Shown: one piece after another, positions 1 through 9,766 of the stretch
Layout: each line of letters begins with the position of its first letter
How positions within the stretch are numbered: the stretch's first letter is position 1
Source: Cubamyces lactineus
Lineage: Eukaryota > Basidiomycota > Agaricomycetes > Polyporales > Polyporaceae
Assembly (NCBI GenBank): GCA_022376465.1
Contig: JACDTU010000033.1
Span: forward strand, 1 to 64,000
DNA length: 64,000 nt
Direction: 5' to 3'
Position numbers and translations under genes: made by a program
Notes under the pieces: generated by a model
Database searches by the model: none
The model's input: the letters and a program-made list of their open reading frames with translations, nothing else
What the model was told of the DNA's origin: nothing

Positions 1-11
1 ATGAGCCCTGG
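1..11 (+). other. Primer-binding site, half-tRNA(iMet) type (partial)
   Basis: The first bases, ATGAGCCCTGG, are complementary (10 of 11) to the anticodon-stem/loop segment GCAGGGCTCAT of a fungal initiator tRNA-Met. Drosophila copia and several fungal copia elements prime with a 5' half of this tRNA, cleaved in the anticodon loop, so the site sits directly after the 5' LTR. The bases pairing with the last loop nucleotides would lie just left of the window. The host tRNA sequence is recalled from general knowledge, not seen here. Confidence 0.6.
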
Positions 12-310
12 TTGATGCTCGGATCTGCGCCTGGCAAGGCTGCGATCCTGATGCTCCCAGCTCAGCTCAGCTGGTTGATGCCAAAGCTTGTGCCTGGCAA
101 GGCCTTGCTTTTGTGCGCCCAGCAATGCCTGGACGTCGCCCTAGTGGGGCTAGACGTTGCGGCCCTTAGTGTGCGCCATGTAGGCTGCACCTATGCCGCT
201 AGAGCTTAGGGAGTGTTCAGCATTGCTGCCCTTGGCGCCGTCATGGCTGCCTTGTTGTGCGCATGGACAAATGCTGACATTCTGTCTCTACAGACTCCCT
301 TAACGCCACC

Positions 311-3300
311 ATGTCCAACTCGCTCACTCAGCTCGTTCCTGTCCTTGACGGTTCGAACTACCCTCAGTGGGTCGACCTGATGAAGGCTTACCTTCAGCAG
401 CAGGAGGTTTGGCTCGTCGTTGAGCCTCCTGAGGGCATCGCTGCCCCTACCCTTGAGGAAGACGGTAGAAACCGGAGCGAAGTCGTCGCCTGGAATCAGA
501 TGATGATGAAGGCGATGGGCTGTATTCGCCTCCGGCTCAGCCCCGAGGTGAGTAGCCTTGTGAAAGACAAGGCGACTCCCAAGGAGCTGTGGAGCGCCCT
601 TAAGAGCCTCTACGGGACTACCTCGTCGATGGGTGCCTATAGTTTCTATAAGGCCGCCACCAGTGTGCGCATCCCGTCGAATGAGCATCCCGGCCCTGCG
701 ATCGCTAAGATCCAAGGGAACCTTGACCAACTGAGCGGTGCGGGGATTAACATCCCTATGAACCTGCGTGCCTTGATGATCTTGGACGCAGCGCCGCCGC
801 GGTATGAGACCGCAATTCAGCTCTGTCTTAATGACAATGAGCTAGCGGACCTGACCACTTCTGATGCTCGGGAAGCACTTGTGGCTTCCTGGGAAGCGTC
901 GGTGACAAAGGGTAACCGCAAAGTTGGCGAGGCAAAGAAGCTCAGTGCTGTCAAGCGCAAGGGCAAAGATCCTGCCTTCAAGCAGCAGCAGCAGCAACAC
1001 CGCAACGGTGACTCGCAGCAGCAGCAGCAGAAGGGCAAGGGCAAAGCTCGGCGAGGGAAGCGTAAGGGTCAGAAGTCTTCAGACCATGACCACGCCCACC
1101 TTGCTTCCACCGCGGCCATCTCTGACGGTCCTACCACGACTGTCGATCCGCGTGCGCTTCTGCGCAAGCCTGTCCGGGTTAACGGCCCTGAGGGTGAGTC
1201 AAAGTATCCTACCCTCAAGCGTGCCTTCAACCTTGCTCGCGACCTCGACATCACGCCCAGTCCTGAGCGCATTCGCACTTTGGAAAGCGTAATTAAGGTC
1301 AGCGACAAGGGGGAGGGTTCTAGCCAGATCATCGAGATCGACTCGGACAGCGCGGACAGTCACTCGTCGAAGCGGACTCGCCTTACCTTGGCTGAGCGCA
1401 TTGACTGGACTGAAAGGGATGACGATGCGGAATCCACTGTCTCCTTCGGCTACGAAGATGACGACGTGGACATGGAGATCGCCAATGCGGCTGGTCTCTA
1501 TGAGCAGTATGACGAGCAAGTGCGGTCAGTACTTCTCACTCTGCCCTACAGACAACACGCTAATGCGCTTCTTTCAGCAGCAACATGTAACAGTGTGGAT
1601 GGATCTGCGGTAGTTAGATTGCGGAATCCTGTCTGTATTTCGTCTGAACAATGTAGTCATTCTGTTTCATTCGCGGAATGTGCTCGTTGCAAGGGCAAGA
1701 GTAAGGCTGACCAAAATCCTCAATGGATGCTTGACTCGGGCGCATCTCTCCATTTCACCAATGATATGGATGATTACATTGAGTATGCGCCGCTAAGTGA
1801 AGACATTGTTGTTCATACTGCGAATGGCGTTGCCTTTGTCAAGGGATCTGGGACTGTTCTTCTGAACTGTCCGTTACCATCTGGCGGTCACACGACAGTA
1901 CGCATCGCACCTGTCTACTTTATGCCAGATTTATCTATCCGCCTTCTTTCTATGGGAGAATTCCTTCAGAAAGGAATGCGAGTGAGCGGAAATGCTGAGA
2001 GAGTCAGCATCTTGCAAAGATCAGGAAAGCCATTCCTGGTTTTTCATCCACGCACTCCCAATGACACTGTCTACTGTGTCGAGTCGCTTCACGCGAGGGA
2101 TGCGTTGTATATCTTTCCAACAGTCTGTAACCTTGATTACCAGACCATGCACCGTCGCTTGGGTCATCCTTCCAAGGATGTGCTAAGGCATGCAAGGGAA
2201 CACACTGCAGATTTCCCTACCATTGAGTTCCCTAAGGAGGAACCTCTATGCCGTGGATGCGCAGAAGGGAAGATGCCCTTACGGTCCTTCCCGCCATCCG
2301 TTCGACGCGCTTCTCGTCCTTTTGAGCTTATTCACTCGGACTTGAAGTCATTCCCTGTCGACTCCTACCACAAATACAAGTATGCGATCATGTTTCTCGA
2401 TGATCATACATCGTATGCTTGGGCTGTGTGTCTGCGCTCCAAGGATGCTGCGCTCACAGCGACAAAACACTTCCTTGCCAACGTCGAGAATCAATTCAAG
2501 ACGAAAGTACAGAAGTGGATGTCTGACGGTGGAGGAGAGTACAAGTCCAAAGCATTTGATGCATTGCTTAAGGACAAAGGCATAGAGATACTCCAGAGTG
2601 TTCCGCACCAGCCTCAGCAGAATGGCCGTGCTGAACGACTCATGCGAACTCTTTCAGACAAGGCTGAAGCTATGCGCTTTGACGCCTGTCTACCACAATC
2701 ATGGTGGGAATTTGCGATTGAGCACGCTGTTCATGTGTATAACCGCACGCCTTTACGCCGCTTGAAGTGGCGAACCCCCTATGAGGCGTTGAATGGTGAA
2801 GCTCCATCTATCAAACACTTACGTGTGTTTGGGTGTGGTGCCTATGTGCACTTACCGCCTGCAGTACGAACCAATAAGCTCTCGCCTAAGTCAGAACTTA
2901 TGGTGTACATTGGGGTCGCCCCCGGTGGTCATGGCTTTAGGTTCATGCGGTCACCCAACAACGTTATATTCACGTCAGCACATGCATTGTTCGACGAGAA
3001 TATGTTCCCTAAATGTCCCACCAACCAGCGACGTCGTACCTCTCGGATTGATGATCCAGAGGATGAAAACCCATCTGACCATGAACCAACCGTTCCTTCG
3101 GGCCCTGATGATGATGATGAGCCACGTCATCCTCCCCACCAACCTCTTGAAAGGAGACAGGAGCAGGAGCATGACGATGCACCTGAGATGCCACCCCGTG
3201 TGCGCACTCCTAGTCCGCCGCCCCGTGTACCGGAATTGCTGCCTACGCCTCAGAAGCCTAGGCGTGCAACACGTGAGCGGAGAGTACCAGTTCGCCCAGG

Positions 3301-5227
3301 CAATGTGTACGGAGAGTCACGGCATCCCGTACAACAGTTCAAAGAGATTGAGAAGCAGGGGGAGTGGAAAAAGATTGTTGGTGAGCAGTCAGGTCGCTCC
3401 CGCGCCACTGGCAAGTCTCGGTCAGAATCTGTTCCCGGCAGTAGTTCTGCACCACCCGCTCCAAGCGACATACCTGCTCCATCCGCCTCGGGAGAAGCGT
3501 CTGGCAGCGCACCTGATAATGGCTCGGGTCAATCTTCAGACGAGGTCGAAGATGCCCTGCGCGCCATGCATGATGAACTGGTCCTGGCACAACTATGCCG
3601 GGAAGGGGGAGTAGGACTTATCAACTATCTACTCATGAAAGCAGTGCCACCAGTTGATGAGAATCTGCCCGATACGTCCAACGTTAGAGAGTGGACTTAC
3701 CGTGACATCGCTTGCCTACCACCGGCTGAGCAGAAGGAATGGAAGGCTGCTTGCCGTGAGGAGCTAGAGGCACTCCGACGGCGAAAAGTCTTTGAGTTGG
3801 TTGATCGCCCTAAAGGGCACAAGGTCATAAAGAACCGATGGGTATTCGACGTCAAATCTGACGGTCGAAAGAAGGCCAGGCTTGTAGCCAAGGGTTTCTC
3901 CCAGGTCGAAGGTGTCGACTACGACCAGATCTTCTCACCAGTTGTTCGCTTCGAGACTGTGCGGCTTTTGCTTGCACTCTCAGCACTTGAAGACTGGTAC
4001 ATCACTGGACTCGACGTCCGTAATGCTTACCTTTACGGAAAGCTTGACGAGGAGATCTACATGGAACAACCCGAAGGCTTTGCAGCCAAAGGCCAGGAGC
4101 ACAAAGTCCTCCGACTACTACGTGCTCTATATGGACTTAAGCAAGCAGGTCTTGCATGGTGGCGCACCCTGAATGAGTCCATGAAAGAGCTAGGCTTCAA
4201 ACGCTTAGTCTCTGATGCCGGTATCTTCGTTTTTAGGGACGAGAACGGCGGCATGGTCATCGTCATTGTGTATGTCGATGACGCCCTCTTCTGTGGACGG
4301 AACAAGGCACTCGTCAATAAGATGAAGGCCAAGTTCATGGAGAAGTGGGAATGCAGAGACCTTGGCGAAGTCAAGGAATTCCTGCGTATGCGCATCCAGC
4401 GTAGAGGTCGAACGATCCATATTGATCAGTGCGCCTACCTGGAGAAAGTGCTTCTGCGATGCGGTATGCAAAACGCGAAGCCTGCGCCTACTCCACTGCC
4501 GGCAGGGTATCACCCAGAGCCGAATAGTCAACCAGTGGATCCCATTCTCCGCTCCAGGTTCCAAACCGTCATTGGGTCCTTACTGTATATCATGCTAGGC
4601 ACTCGACCTGACATTGCTTTTGCCGTGACCAAACTATCACAGTTTGCTGCGAACCCTTCGCAAGAGCACCTCACTAAAGCGCTGTATATCTGTCGCTATC
4701 TTCTTGGGACCAGGTCTTACTCTTTGGTCTACGATGGTGCTAGCGGTCTCGGCCTGTGCGCATGTACAGACTCTGATTGGGGGTCTGACCCATTCACTCG
4801 ACGGTCACAAACAGGATATTTCCTGAAGTTGGCTGGAGGGATTTTCAGCTGGCAATCTCGTGCTCAGAAGACAGTTGCACACTCGTCAACTGAAGCCGAG
4901 TACATGGCAATCAGCGATTGTTCTCGCCAAGTAGTCTGGATCCGCAACCTTATGAGCGAGATCGGCTACGAGCTAGCTCCCATCCCAATTGCGGGAGACA
5001 GCCAGGGATCACTCTTTATGAGCTCGAACCCTGTGACTGAGAGCCGGTCGAAACACATCGACATTCGCTACCATGCTATTCGAGAGTACATCGAGAATAA
5101 GCAGGTCGAAGTGTTCTTTGTTGACGGCTCGGATAATCCAGCTGACCTCTTCACCAAGAACCTGGGACATGTCAAGTTCACCAAGTTCAGAGGGCAACTT
5201 GGCCTTGAGTTCTATGACTCGGCCTAA
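311..5227 (+). CDS. Ty1/copia Gag-Pol polyprotein, intact
   Basis: A single 1638-residue ORF encodes the whole retroelement polyprotein, which is processed by its own protease. Residues about 1-200 resemble the copia Gag (UBN2-type) core. Residues 215-260 are a Gln/Lys/Arg-rich tract. The aspartic protease has DSGAS at 475. The pre-integrase zinc region (HRRLGH, then CRGC) precedes a DDE integrase with D677, D739 and E775 (the usual D-x35-E spacing). Reverse transcriptase carries YVDD at 1321-1324, and RNase H begins near D1487 with the TEAEYMA motif downstream. A Pro/Ser-rich acidic linker separates integrase from RT. There is no CCHC zinc knuckle, which is unusual for Gag. The start is the first ATG of the frame, in a good context (caccATGtc). 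Confidence 0.95.
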   Translation: MSNSLTQLVPVLDGSNYPQWVDLMKAYLQQQEVWLVVEPPEGIAAPTLEEDGRNRSEVVAWNQMMMKAMGCIRLRLSPEVSSLVKDKATPKELWSALKSLYGTTSSMGAYSFYKAATSVRIPSNEHPGPAIAKIQGNLDQLSGAGINIPMNLRALMILDAAPPRYETAIQLCLNDNELADLTTSDAREALVASWEASVTKGNRKVGEAKKLSAVKRKGKDPAFKQQQQQHRNGDSQQQQQKGKGKARRGKRKGQKSSDHDHAHLASTAAISDGPTTTVDPRALLRKPVRVNGPEGESKYPTLKRAFNLARDLDITPSPERIRTLESVIKVSDKGEGSSQIIEIDSDSADSHSSKRTRLTLAERIDWTERDDDAESTVSFGYEDDDVDMEIANAAGLYEQYDEQVRSVLLTLPYRQHANALLSAATCNSVDGSAVVRLRNPVCISSEQCSHSVSFAECARCKGKSKADQNPQWMLDSGASLHFTNDMDDYIEYAPLSEDIVVHTANGVAFVKGSGTVLLNCPLPSGGHTTVRIAPVYFMPDLSIRLLSMGEFLQKGMRVSGNAERVSILQRSGKPFLVFHPRTPNDTVYCVESLHARDALYIFPTVCNLDYQTMHRRLGHPSKDVLRHAREHTADFPTIEFPKEEPLCRGCAEGKMPLRSFPPSVRRASRPFELIHSDLKSFPVDSYHKYKYAIMFLDDHTSYAWAVCLRSKDAALTATKHFLANVENQFKTKVQKWMSDGGGEYKSKAFDALLKDKGIEILQSVPHQPQQNGRAERLMRTLSDKAEAMRFDACLPQSWWEFAIEHAVHVYNRTPLRRLKWRTPYEALNGEAPSIKHLRVFGCGAYVHLPPAVRTNKLSPKSELMVYIGVAPGGHGFRFMRSPNNVIFTSAHALFDENMFPKCPTNQRRRTSRIDDPEDENPSDHEPTVPSGPDDDDEPRHPPHQPLERRQEQEHDDAPEMPPRVRTPSPPPRVPELLPTPQKPRRATRERRVPVRPGNVYGESRHPVQQFKEIEKQGEWKKIVGEQSGRSRATGKSRSESVPGSSSAPPAPSDIPAPSASGEASGSAPDNGSGQSSDEVEDALRAMHDELVLAQLCREGGVGLINYLLMKAVPPVDENLPDTSNVREWTYRDIACLPPAEQKEWKAACREELEALRRRKVFELVDRPKGHKVIKNRWVFDVKSDGRKKARLVAKGFSQVEGVDYDQIFSPVVRFETVRLLLALSALEDWYITGLDVRNAYLYGKLDEEIYMEQPEGFAAKGQEHKVLRLLRALYGLKQAGLAWWRTLNESMKELGFKRLVSDAGIFVFRDENGGMVIVIVYVDDALFCGRNKALVNKMKAKFMEKWECRDLGEVKEFLRMRIQRRGRTIHIDQCAYLEKVLLRCGMQNAKPAPTPLPAGYHPEPNSQPVDPILRSRFQTVIGSLLYIMLGTRPDIAFAVTKLSQFAANPSQEHLTKALYICRYLLGTRSYSLVYDGASGLGLCACTDSDWGSDPFTRRSQTGYFLKLAGGIFSWQSRAQKTVAHSSTEAEYMAISDCSRQVVWIRNLMSEIGYELAPIPIAGDSQGSLFMSSNPVTESRSKHIDIRYHAIREYIENKQVEVFFVDGSDNPADLFTKNLGHVKFTKFRGQLGLEFYDSA

Positions 5228-5277
5228 ATCCGCTACATTCAGCCTGCGCGCTCGCGCACACTACCGTGGTGCTTAGC

Positions 5278-5286
5278 GAGGGGGAG
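5278..5286 (+). other. Polypurine tract of the copia element
   Basis: The nine purines gagggggag lie immediately before the TG that opens the 3' LTR, the expected place for the plus-strand primer. Confidence 0.75.
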
Positions 5287-5584
5287 TGTCGAACTAGACG
5301 CGCATTAGGCGCTGACTAATAGCAGGCTAGTAAGCGGGAATGGACACGAGGCTACCAGTCTCCTGGAGAAAGTTCCGGATACTGTGGCTGAGGTACTACA
5401 TAGTATGACATCGTACTATACAGTATTACATCATAGCCTCCGTGTACATGTATATAAGGCTGCTCTGTAGGAGCAGTACAACAAGTCGCTCTTAACCTTC
5501 AATCCCTACGTGTGCCTCTATTCAGAGCTCTACAGGTAAGTGAGCTAGTGGGGCTTTCCACTGCGTAACAAGCCCAGCTCAACA
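5287..5584 (+). repeat. 3' LTR, 298 bp
   Basis: The LTR starts TGTCG right after the polypurine tract and ends CAACA, giving the TGT...ACA terminal inverted repeat typical of LTRs. It contains a TATA box (TATATAAG, 5451-5458) followed by a perfect 6-bp stem (CTGCTC/GAGCAG, 5460-5476), presumably the U3/R promoter area. The right boundary is fixed independently because an HNH-family coding exon resumes at 5585. The other LTR is outside the window, so LTR divergence (age) cannot be read here. Confidence 0.85.
5451..5458 (+). promoter_or_regulatory. TATA box in LTR
   Basis: TATATAAG lies in the middle of the LTR, about 130 bp from its 3' end, the usual position for the start of R. In the 5' LTR copy it would drive the genomic RNA; in this 3' copy it could drive outward transcription into the host gene remnant. 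Confidence 0.55.
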
Positions 5585-6238
5585 GTTGCCACATCTTCCC
5601 CGAGTCGCTCGGGAACATCTCTCGAGGCAGTACTGGGAGCAAGGTGAGTTGTGAGCTTCGCTATGTCTGATTAACCCATTGATTAACACCATGATTGGTC
5701 ACGGCGACAGGAAGATGAGACCGCCACAGTGTGGACCACTCTTCATCGATTCGGTTACAAGGAGATCTGTGAGGAACTCGGAGCGGCAACCACGGCTACC
5801 AATCTACATCGTCTGGAGAATATCTTGACCCTCGATCCCTTCGTTCGCCAACTGTTTGAAATGTTACAGCTCTGGTTCGAAGCAGTGGAAGGCCAGGTCG
5901 GTGTCCTTACGATAATCGCAGACAAGATATTGAATTGAGTCATCCTGTGGTAGCCGAACGTCTACAATGTCGCGCTTGCACCCGACAGTACACACGAAGA
6001 GCTTTTTCTGCCCATGACGATTCAATTCGTATCCCATCGCCCTGGATTACCACTTCCGAATCCAAGATATCTGCAGATACATGCGGCGTGTTGTCGCATC
6101 GCACACATGTCTGGTGCGGCCGAATTCCTGGATCTAGTGTATTGCGAGCTGGAGCACTTGAAGGTTTTAGCTGAAGATGGCGCGTCCGTAGACGTGCTCA
6201 CTGTCGCTATTGATCGTCGTTTTGCAGGTCTGGTGTAG
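5585..6238 (+). pseudogene. HNH-nuclease-domain gene, 3' part, interrupted by the copia element
   Basis: Three exons reconstruct the C-terminal part of the HNH-domain proteins that are abundant in mushroom genomes: 5585-5643, 5711-5896 and 5954-6238. Both introns (67 and 57 nt) are phase 0 with good GT-AG signals. The first exon reads CHIFPES, the HNH-type His motif. The second has HRLENILTLDP and the third LPLPNPRYLQIHAAC and LAEDGAS, all familiar blocks of this family; the stop is TAG at 6236. No frameshift is visible, so the gene was probably intact until the element inserted just before the CHIFPES motif. The 5' portion should lie left of the 5' LTR, outside the window. Cellular role unknown. 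The call as interrupted rests on the exon being open right up to the LTR edge. Confidence 0.8.
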
Positions 6239-6670
6239 TGCTGTCACTCATACTACAGTTATGTGACCCTCGAACTTCGAGGCGTCCGCAGATCAAGATA
6301 TCACACCTGTGGCCACGCAGCCACAGATTCCACCTACGGCGTCTCTGCTTGGCTTGGAGGTGCCGCTAGGACGCCGTTTGCTGGGCCAGCTTGCGCTAGA
6401 TATCATTGTAGCTTATAATACTCGGCTAAATACTATTCGTGTAATACACCTTGTATCGAATAGCCTGAATGAATGGTGTCGTATCGAGTCCGAGCGGATT
6501 TGGGGTGCGACCCTCACGGCCGTGGTGCCGTCATATCGATCTCTCGAGTGCCGCCACCATGCCTCACCAACGTTTGTCGCCCGCGCCCGCTCTGCAATAC
6601 ATACACACTCGTATAAGAGACTAGCCGCCACACACCGGAGTCGTCTATCTCTTGACCACCAACGCCCACG
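6239..6670. other. Intergenic, promoter region of the inositol monophosphatase gene
   Basis: This 432-bp stretch separates the HNH remnant from the next start codon. A TATA-like gtataaga occurs near 6612, about 60 bp before the ATG. Nothing else is recognised. Confidence 0.5.
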
Positions 6671-8025
6671 ATGACTAGTACGCTCTCGCAGACCGAGCTC
6701 AACGCGATCCTCGACTTCACCATCGCGCTTGCGCGCAAGGCGGGTGCGCTCATCCTCGAGGGCTCCGAGGCCATCCGCGCATCGGGCGCGATGGACGAGA
6801 AGAAGAACTCGGTCGACCTCGTCACTGAGTACGACGTGCGCGTCGAGGAGCTCGTCAAGAGCGAGCTGTCTGCCAAGTACCCGACCTTCAAGTTGTGAGT
6901 GTATGCGCCTTCTCCTGCAGCCGGTAGCTATGCCGCATGCCGAGGGAATGTGGCTAAATGGATGTTGGTCTTGATAGTATCGGAGAGGAGTCGTACGCCG
7001 CCGGTGCGCGCACGAACCTCACCGACGAGCCCACATTCTGCGTAGACCCTATTGGTGCGCCTCCCGCAATCTCTTTCCTCTCGCCTGTTCTGACCGACAT
7101 CTCTTGCCTGCCATTCACAGACGGCACGACGAACTTCGTACACGGCTTCCCCGCGGTGTGCGTCTCCATCGGGCTCATCTCAGGAAAGCGCCCCGTCCTC
7201 GGCGTGCTCTACAACCCCTTCCTCGACCAACTCTACAGCGCCGTCAAGGGCGGCGGCGCATTCCTCGCTCAGGGCGGCCGACCCCCTGCCCGCCTCCCGC
7301 TGGCGAAGCCGCGCCCGCTTCCGTCGCTCTCCCAGGCTCTTCTCGGTATGTCGGACTTGGTTTCACTTCTTCGACGCCTTGTGTAACGCTGGACGAGGCT
7401 GACTCGCCGTGGATGCAGGCATTGAATGGGGCTCGGACCGCTCAGCGGATATGGTTAACCACAAGGGCGATTCGTTCAAGCGTCTCGCTGGGAACCCTGC
7501 CGAGGGCGTCGTTGGTGGGCGGATGGCCCACTCGTTGCGCTCCCTTGGGAGCGCCGCGCTCAACTTTGCCATGGTCGCGCAAGGCGGCCTTGACTTGTAC
7601 TGGTACGCCGCGATCCTTGGGTAGTCGTATGGGTATCCGTGCTCATGATGAAACATATTTGTAGGGAGATCGGATGCTGGTGCGTATTACGCTCTTGATA
7701 ACTAGAGGGACGCTGAACGATGAACTGTTACTGTAGGCCTTGGGACGTCTGCGCAGGCTCTATCATCGCGCAAGAGGCGGGCGGCTTCGTCGCGGGCTCA
7801 CACAACTCCCCGCTCGACAACGACGTGAACCAAGAAGTGCTCGAGGGACGCAAGTACATCGTCATTCGCGCCATCGGTGACTCCGAGGTACGGCATCTAC
7901 CCACTTTCGCAAAATCACCTGATCTGATACATGGTATGATGCAGACCGAGAAGGGAGTCGAAGCACAAAAGAGACTGATCAAAGAGTTCTACGAGACCGT
8001 GGATGACTTTGAGCCGCCAAAGTAA
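6671..8025 (+). CDS. Inositol-1-monophosphatase (IMPase)
   Basis: Hydrolyses myo-inositol monophosphate to inositol, a Mg-dependent cytosolic step feeding phosphoinositide synthesis. Seven exons: 6671-6894, 6978-7054, 7121-7345, 7419-7602, 7665-7679, 7737-7887 and 7945-8025. They join to 318 residues, the usual length. The metal-binding signature [14 protein letters not shown] is rebuilt across the second intron, and IGEES supplies the upstream Glu pair. The second signature [16 protein letters not shown] follows a 15-nt micro-exon (EIGCW, with split Trp codons at both ends). The model begins [10 protein letters not shown], with no targeting sequence. The 3' end faces the convergent proteasome gene 218 bp away. 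The family also includes bisphosphate phosphatases, but the motif spacing fits IMPase best. Confidence 0.93.
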
Positions 8026-8243
8026 GATGAACTCGCGGTGCAGAAGCAGATGTCAGACAGCCGTAGAGTTGTATCTTCCATGTACCCTTAGAGCTTAGAT
8101 GAGTAGGCCTTGTTCTTGCCAACTTACGCGAGAGACGAGAGGCATTGCATATATCTCTTCCATCTTGAACCCAGCAGCTTACAATGAGAGTGAACGTAGA
8201 TGTACAACGACAGCGAAGGTATTGAGATGTCCGGTCCGGAAGT

Positions 8244-9312
8244 CTACATAATGTCGATGATCTCTTTTAGCCGCACCTCATCCAGGATCTCGAATCCCTT
8301 CTCTGGCGTGACCTAGATTGATACTCAGTCGATTGATATCATGGAAATTGGGGGAGATGAACGTGCCTGTGCGAGTTGTACATTGTGGTGGTCGAGCTTC
8401 TCCTCCATCACTTGCTTGAGTACTCTCAGCGTGAGTACTTGAGCCTCCTGCAGCGTCATTTGCTGCACCGAGGGTCAGCAACGTGCTTGGGACGAGATCC
8501 GTTGATACACACCTTATGCCACTTATCCTGGAGCTCACTCTGCGCCGCCTCCGAACCCGATCCAATCGCCTTCGCGTCATACCGCACGAAGGTACCTGAA
8601 GGGTCTGTGTGGAATCTATCACAGCAACTAAATCAAGATCTTCCTGCCAACAAAACGCAGTCATTTTAGACTCACAGTTGAGGCCCCAGCTCGTCGATCC
8701 CTGCGATGAGCAGCGCAACGCCAAACGGCCGACTCATCATCGCATCTTCGTCATGTACACTCTCTCCGAAGCGCAGCGCGAGGTCGCACACAGCCTGGGT
8801 CGCGCTCTCAACCTTGATCCGCTCGTCGTACGTGAACGCGTGGTTCTGCGCGGTGACGCGGGCGTGGTCGATCATCGTGCGCGCGTCGGCGGTCAGGCCG
8901 GACATGGCGCATCCGAGGTGGCGGTCAATCTCCATGATCTTCTCAATGGACGACGCTTCGAGCAGGGGCGACTGCACGCGCTTCTCAACGCCGAGGACTA
9001 CGCCTTCTGGTGTGCGGACGCCGATGGTGGTGGACCCGAGCTGTGTTGTTAGTGATCGGGGTTAACGTCTTGAATTCATAGACGGAGGGTAACTGAGTGT
9101 AGCACACACCTTGATGGCTTCGATTGCATACTCGACTGCACAGACGCGAGCTTGAGTATGTAACCAAAGGAGGGCTTGCTCATTGGTGCATACCTTGGAA
9201 GAGCCGTCCCTCCGGGGAGAAGGTGTTTACACCACGATCTGCAGCACCTTCAGCATTGTGCTAGATGCAGCTTAGTAGAGTACGCACCGTATTCTGAGCG
9301 AGTAAGGAACAT
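8244..9312 (-). CDS. PUP2: 20S proteasome subunit alpha type-5
   Basis: Structural alpha-ring subunit of the 20S core particle, which gates substrate entry and binds activators. Exons on the minus strand: 9288-9312, 9194-9238, 9110-9135, 8676-9040, 8513-8615, 8367-8462 and 8244-8312, giving 242 residues, the expected size. The N-terminus [20 protein letters not shown] is the alpha-subunit signature. [12 protein letters not shown], the Gly-Cys-Ala-Met segment (GCAMSGL) and TQNHAFTY are alpha-5 blocks, and [11 protein letters not shown] follows. The first three exons are very small (25, 45 and 26 nt). The last intron (8313-8366) starts with GC rather than GT; it is the only splice choice that keeps the conserved LAQVTPEKGF junction in frame. 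Alpha-5 identity is strong. Confidence 0.95.
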
Positions 9313-9766
9313 AGTCGAGGTAGAGGGTGCAGGAGATGAGGTACTATATGAAAGAGGCTGAGGCTTGCGTACGACCCAGGACCGCGTAATGCAATAAGCG
9401 CCAAGACGCGCGTCGCGTGAGGGTCGCGTTACGGCGCGTGACATGCTGTCACATTCCACTCTTGTACTAAGCGCTCGTAGTTCACCAACTTCCTGCACCT
9501 GGTGCCACAAGGATCCCCCTGGACATCAGACCTCAAGAAGACTTTACGGTAGTGAGCATATGGACACCTCTCTTTACGTCACATACGTGGTTCAACGTAA
9601 CTAGCTTCATTATAATTGTACAGGATATATAATTACGCAGGAATGCGAATGCCAATCTGAGCTACGACTTGGACCCGAAACAATCGAACCCACATGGTAC
9701 AATGCAAATAATACAACACTATAACATACACCCAGCGTAGGCGAGAAAGGACGAAAGATACAGGTC
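9313..9766. other. Intergenic between two minus-strand genes
   Basis: This 454-bp stretch holds the promoter of the proteasome gene and the 3' end of the epimerase gene. No convincing ORF, RNA gene or repeat is seen. Confidence 0.4.

Larger units (their letters stand above)
1..5584 (+). mobile_element. Ty1/copia LTR retrotransposon (5' LTR outside window)
   Basis: The window enters the element at its primer-binding site, so the 5' LTR lies just to the left. The internal region holds a leader (12-310), one gag-pol ORF (311-5227), a polypurine tract (5278-5286) and the complete 3' LTR (5287-5584). The order protease, integrase, reverse transcriptase, RNase H marks the Ty1/copia (Pseudoviridae-like) lineage. 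The ORF has no stop or frameshift, and all catalytic motifs are present, so the copy looks young and possibly active. It sits inside a host HNH-domain gene whose coding sequence resumes directly after the LTR. In the leader, the words ggttgatgc (10 and 71) and gcctggcaaggc (28 and 92) are each repeated about 62 nt apart, a small internal duplication. Confidence 0.95.

Noticed and set aside
12..209. Small ORF in the copia leader
   Set aside because: Lies in the untranslated leader downstream of the primer site, with no similarity to retroelement proteins.
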